The notes under the pieces were generated by a model that saw nothing but the letters and a program-made list of their open reading frames with translations, made no database searches and was not told the DNA's origin. A DNA stretch of 34,852 bases from Micavibrio sp. UBA5703 (GTDB taxonomy: Bacteria; Pseudomonadota; Alphaproteobacteria; Micavibrionales; Micavibrionaceae): positions 1-34,852 of the forward strand of contig DIHF01000037.1 of NCBI GenBank assembly GCA_002420015.1, read 5' to 3'. Positions 32,320-34,852 of the stretch are shown piece after piece. Numbering within the stretch: the stretch's first letter is position 1; each line of letters opens with the position of its first letter. The position numbers and the translations under genes were made by a program.

Positions 32320-33153
32320 ATGATAAAGAAGGAAGAATTACAGCAACAAAAATTGCATGGGGATTGCGTGAAGGGCACAGACAAAAAATTCAAAAATAAT
32401 ACAAACCTCCTGCGCCTTGCAGCCATCGCGGTGTCGCTGCTGTTCATCCCGGCTTTTGTTTATGGGATCGTCAGCTTATGGAGTGTTGTTTATGCTGTGG
32501 TTGTCGCTCTTTTCTTTCGTTCTCAGCTAAATGATCTAATTATTGAGTGTAATAAAATTCAGCAACCAGAGTTGGAATATTGGTATTTGCGTCCACGAGT
32601 TTTGATTCTTGTCCTTGAAGTAACAGTTGTGACTCTTCTGCCTCAACTTTGGATACTGCTCTTTGGGTGGGACAATCTACAAATCAATTCTGATTATTTA
32701 GGGTTTATGTCTCAGGTTAACACTCAAGTTAATCTCTATTTAGCGCAGTTCTTATTTGGCCTTCAGTTCTCAGGTTTTCTAAACATCGCCCAGATGTTCG
32801 TTGTTAACATTATTTTTTCCTCCTTATCAATTTGTGTCGCACTGTTTCTGATCTCACCGATCCAGATGTATCGTGTTATGAGGAAATACTATTACAAACA
32901 AGCCCCAGAAATGGAGCGCGACAGCGAATATCTATACAGTAAGTATCATGCCTTGGGTAGATGGCTACCGTTCTTGGCAGTTGCATTTCCTCTTCTCTCA
33001 TTTTCATACATTGTCATCGAGCTTGAGAAGGGTAATGTAGACATCCTTGAGCTTGGTATATTTTGTTCTGCCTTTTATTTCTTCTCTTTTCTTGTCTTTG
33101 CATTTTTCAGCGCTGCATATGCGGCCATAACGCGCAAGTTTTCTAAAACTTAG
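32320..33153 (+). CDS. Orphan multi-pass membrane protein
   Basis: Not recognised. 277 aa from the ATG at 32320; the frame is open from 32248, but that part lies in repeat sequence, and no ribosome site settles the start. A polar, Lys/Gln-rich N-terminus (IKKEELQQQK) is followed by about seven hydrophobic segments, for example LLRLAAIAVSLLFIPAFVYG, VLILVLEVTVVTLLPQLWIL, MFVVNIIFSSLSICVALFLI, WLPFLAVAFPLLSFSYIVI and LGIFCSAFYFFSFLVFAFFS. Charged loops such as RVMRKYYYKQAPEMERDSEY lie between. The base composition is much more AT-rich than any neighbour, and the gene sits between repeat clusters, which suggests recent acquisition. Confidence 0.7.
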   Translation: MIKKEELQQQKLHGDCVKGTDKKFKNNTNLLRLAAIAVSLLFIPAFVYGIVSLWSVVYAVVVALFFRSQLNDLIIECNKIQQPELEYWYLRPRVLILVLEVTVVTLLPQLWILLFGWDNLQINSDYLGFMSQVNTQVNLYLAQFLFGLQFSGFLNIAQMFVVNIIFSSLSICVALFLISPIQMYRVMRKYYYKQAPEMERDSEYLYSKYHALGRWLPFLAVAFPLLSFSYIVIELEKGNVDILELGIFCSAFYFFSFLVFAFFSAAYAAITRKFSKT

Positions 33154-33166
33154 CAAGAAGTAAAAA

Positions 33167-33199
33167 ATGACCGGATGCCCGCCTTCGCGGGCATGACGG
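33167..33199. repeat. REP-like hairpin, second family, copy 2
   Basis: Same 33-base unit as 27169-27201 with a single C/T change, again placed just after an acquired-looking gene. The stem is ATGCCCGC/GCGGGCAT. Confidence 0.8.
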
Positions 33200-33385
33200 G
33201 AGAGGACACCGACTGATAATCAACGAAAACGCCGTGCGCGCCGTGGCCGCTGTGGTTTAAAACCTTCGCGTTCATTCGTGTCCATTCGTGGTTTTTAAAA
33301 ATGAGATCCCTCCGCTGCGCGTTCGGGATGACAAAAGAGAAAAAGACTCTTCGCGATCTTCGTGCCCTTCGCGGTGAAAAAAGCA
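33200..33385. repeat. Interspersed repeat mosaic between the orphan gene and pleD
   Basis: Several repeat types in series: a GCCGTGCGCGCCGTGGCCGCTGTGG stretch described by position only (33231-33255), a copy of the TTCGCGTT-ATTCGTGTCC unit (33265-33293), an inverted copy of the 29097-29131 unit (33299-33333), and a CTTCGCGATCTTCGTGCCC unit (33348-33379). No gene is evident. The pleD stop lies just beyond. Confidence 0.65.
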
Positions 33386-33406
33386 CGGCCCCGTACGGCC
33401 AAAACC

Positions 33407-34837
33407 CTACTCAATCACCTGGCGTTCTTCGGATTTGTACTTCCCGGGGTCGAGCTTGCCGACGCCTTCGAACACGGTGCAATTTCGTCCCGCTTCCTTG
33501 GCCGCATAGAGGCACTTGTCGGCGCGGTCCAGAACTTCCTCGATCGTGTGCTCACTGTGGTCGATGATCGCGCCGCCCACCGAGGTCGACACCAGCAGCG
33601 CCCCGCCGGGCACGGCGGCGCTGGGGATCGGCACATCGGCAATAGAAGCGCGCAGGCGCTCCGCCACCATATACGCCCTTTGCTCGCTGACATCGGGCAG
33701 GATGACCACGAATTCTTCTCCGCCGATACGGGCAACAAGGTCGAAGCTGCGTAAATTCGCCATCAATCTTTCCGAGACGACTTTCAGCACCTCATCGCCC
33801 ACCGCATGGCCGAATGTGTCGTTGATTTTTTTGAAATGGTCGATATCCGTCAGCAGCACCGCCATGGACTTTTTGCTGTCGCGGTTTTTCTGAAGCAGCT
33901 TTTGCAGGTGAACCTCAAGATAGCGGCGGTTATACAACCCCGTCAGCGGATCGGTGAGCGCCATCGACAGGCTGATTTCATAGGTGGAGCGCAAACGCTC
34001 CTGAAACCGCTTGCGGCGGATCTGTGTGCGTACGCGGGCAATGAGTTCATTGCGGTCGACCGGGCGCAGGATGTAATCATGCGCGCCGATCTCCAGCCCG
34101 TGGGCGACGCGGGACATATCGTCGACATCCCCGATCATGAGAATGGGCAGCGACCGCGTGCGCTCGTTCGATTTCAGGTGGGAACACAGGCGCAGACCGT
34201 CCTCCTCATCCAGACCGAGGCTGACGATCATCAGGTCGAAACTGTGCTTGGAAGCCATCTCGATCGCCTTGATGCCGCTTTCGGCGCTCATGACGATGTC
34301 ATGATCCTGCGCCAGCGTTTGCTCGATCTTTTTCTTTTCGAAATCCTTGTCCTCGACCACCAGAACGCGCGCACCCTCGACCGGCTCGGTCATCACGTTG
34401 GAGGACTCGCCGACGACGCCAAGCTGGTTGGCGGTGTTTTCGCGCACCCGCCATTCATCCAGCGACATCTTGAGCCGCACCAGCGAGCGCACCCGCGCCA
34501 TCAGCGCCGTGTCGTTGATCGGTTTGCTCAGGAAATCATCCGCGCCCGATTGCAGGCCGCGCACCTTGTCCTCCGCGTCCGTGAGGGCGGTTACCATCAC
34601 AATCGGGATATGCGCAATCTCGGGATTGGCCTTGATGCGGCGACATACTTCAAACCCGTCCATGCCCGGCATCATCACATCGAGCAGGATAATATCCGGG
34701 CTTTCCTTTTCCGCCTTTTGCAGCGCGTCCTCGCCGTTGGTGGCCGTCAGAACGTCGTAATACTCGCTGCTCAGCTTGGCTTCGAGAAGCTTCACATTGG
34801 GTAAAATATCATCAACGACCAGTACGCGTGCCGACAT
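33407..34837 (-). CDS. pleD: PleD-type response regulator diguanylate cyclase
   Basis: A 476-aa REC-REC-GGDEF protein that makes cyclic di-GMP from two GTP when phosphorylated. The first receiver has VLVVDD, the phospho-Asp53 (IILLDVMMPGMDG) and SKPI. The second receiver lacks the phospho-Asp (Ser206 in MIVSLGLDEEDG) and serves for dimerisation, as in Caulobacter PleD. The cyclase domain has DPLTGLYNRRYL, DIDHFKKINDTFGH and active-site GGEEF (372-376), with an RxxD inhibitory site (RSFD, 363-366) for product feedback. In Caulobacter it controls the cell pole and the motile-to-sessile switch. divK, its usual upstream partner, would lie beyond the window edge. Confidence 0.95.
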   Translation of the reverse strand: MSARVLVVDDILPNVKLLEAKLSSEYYDVLTATNGEDALQKAEKESPDIILLDVMMPGMDGFEVCRRIKANPEIAHIPIVMVTALTDAEDKVRGLQSGADDFLSKPINDTALMARVRSLVRLKMSLDEWRVRENTANQLGVVGESSNVMTEPVEGARVLVVEDKDFEKKKIEQTLAQDHDIVMSAESGIKAIEMASKHSFDLMIVSLGLDEEDGLRLCSHLKSNERTRSLPILMIGDVDDMSRVAHGLEIGAHDYILRPVDRNELIARVRTQIRRKRFQERLRSTYEISLSMALTDPLTGLYNRRYLEVHLQKLLQKNRDSKKSMAVLLTDIDHFKKINDTFGHAVGDEVLKVVSERLMANLRSFDLVARIGGEEFVVILPDVSEQRAYMVAERLRASIADVPIPSAAVPGGALLVSTSVGGAIIDHSEHTIEEVLDRADKCLYAAKEAGRNCTVFEGVGKLDPGKYKSEERQVIE

Positions 34838-34852
34838 GCCTTATATTCCTAT

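Noticed and set aside
849..34852. tRNA or rRNA genes
   Set aside because: No cloverleaf with a T-arm GGTTCRA motif or rRNA-like stretch was seen in any gap on either strand.

Overview
The window looks like a chromosomal fragment (roughly 55-60 % GC by eye) from an uncultured alphaproteobacterium. The evidence is the PleD-type diguanylate cyclase beside rpmG, the pyrB/plsY/dprA/topA block, the sdhCDAB-type operon, and the short hairpin repeats between genes. A Micavibrio-like lineage is possible, but the sequence alone does not prove it. The left edge is a poly-G/poly-C tract that looks like a sequencing or assembly artefact, joined to a truncated rarA.

Layout. 1-848 (-): 5' part of rarA. 849-1193: a 345-base gap with a 272-base element closed by a perfect 24-bp inverted repeat and full of internal stems. 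1194-4015 (+): nadA-nadC (no nadB), a DUF167 gene and a small exported protein. 4021-8762 (-): succinate dehydrogenase in the order sdhC-sdhD-sdhA-X-sdhB, where X is an unrecognised 406-aa gene. 8980-10982: a three-gene thiol/peroxide-like operon (-) and a divergent MarR-type regulator (+) sharing one promoter region; all four proteins carry a CXXC motif. 10949-11956 (-): asd. 12042-14000 (+): a soluble hybrid histidine kinase.

13997-23987 (-) is one large type IV pilus-like (type IVb/R64-like) cluster. In transcription order it has a CheY-like receiver, a lipoprotein secretin, a protein with three ASH/choice-of-anchor-D-type Ig domains ahead of a PilP/GspC-like tail, an assembly ATPase, a GspF-type platform protein, two single-pass inner-membrane assembly proteins, and two prepilin-like proteins that both lack the usual Glu5. 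A prepilin peptidase (24130-24645, +) is divergent and overlaps a CaiB/BaiF CoA-transferase gene.

25915-32079 (+) holds pyrB, a GIY-YIG endonuclease gene, plsY, dprA, topA and rpmG. The GIY-YIG gene lies between two copies of the last 33 bases of pyrB, which suggests a mobile insertion that rebuilt the gene end. 32141-33400 is a repeat-rich, AT-richer patch around an orphan multi-pass membrane protein. 33407-34837 (-) is pleD.

The most unusual items are the structured element upstream of nadA, the GIY-YIG cassette with its duplicated pyrB end, the pilus cluster with its ASH-domain subunit, the four-gene CXXC module, and the unknown gene inside the sdh operon.
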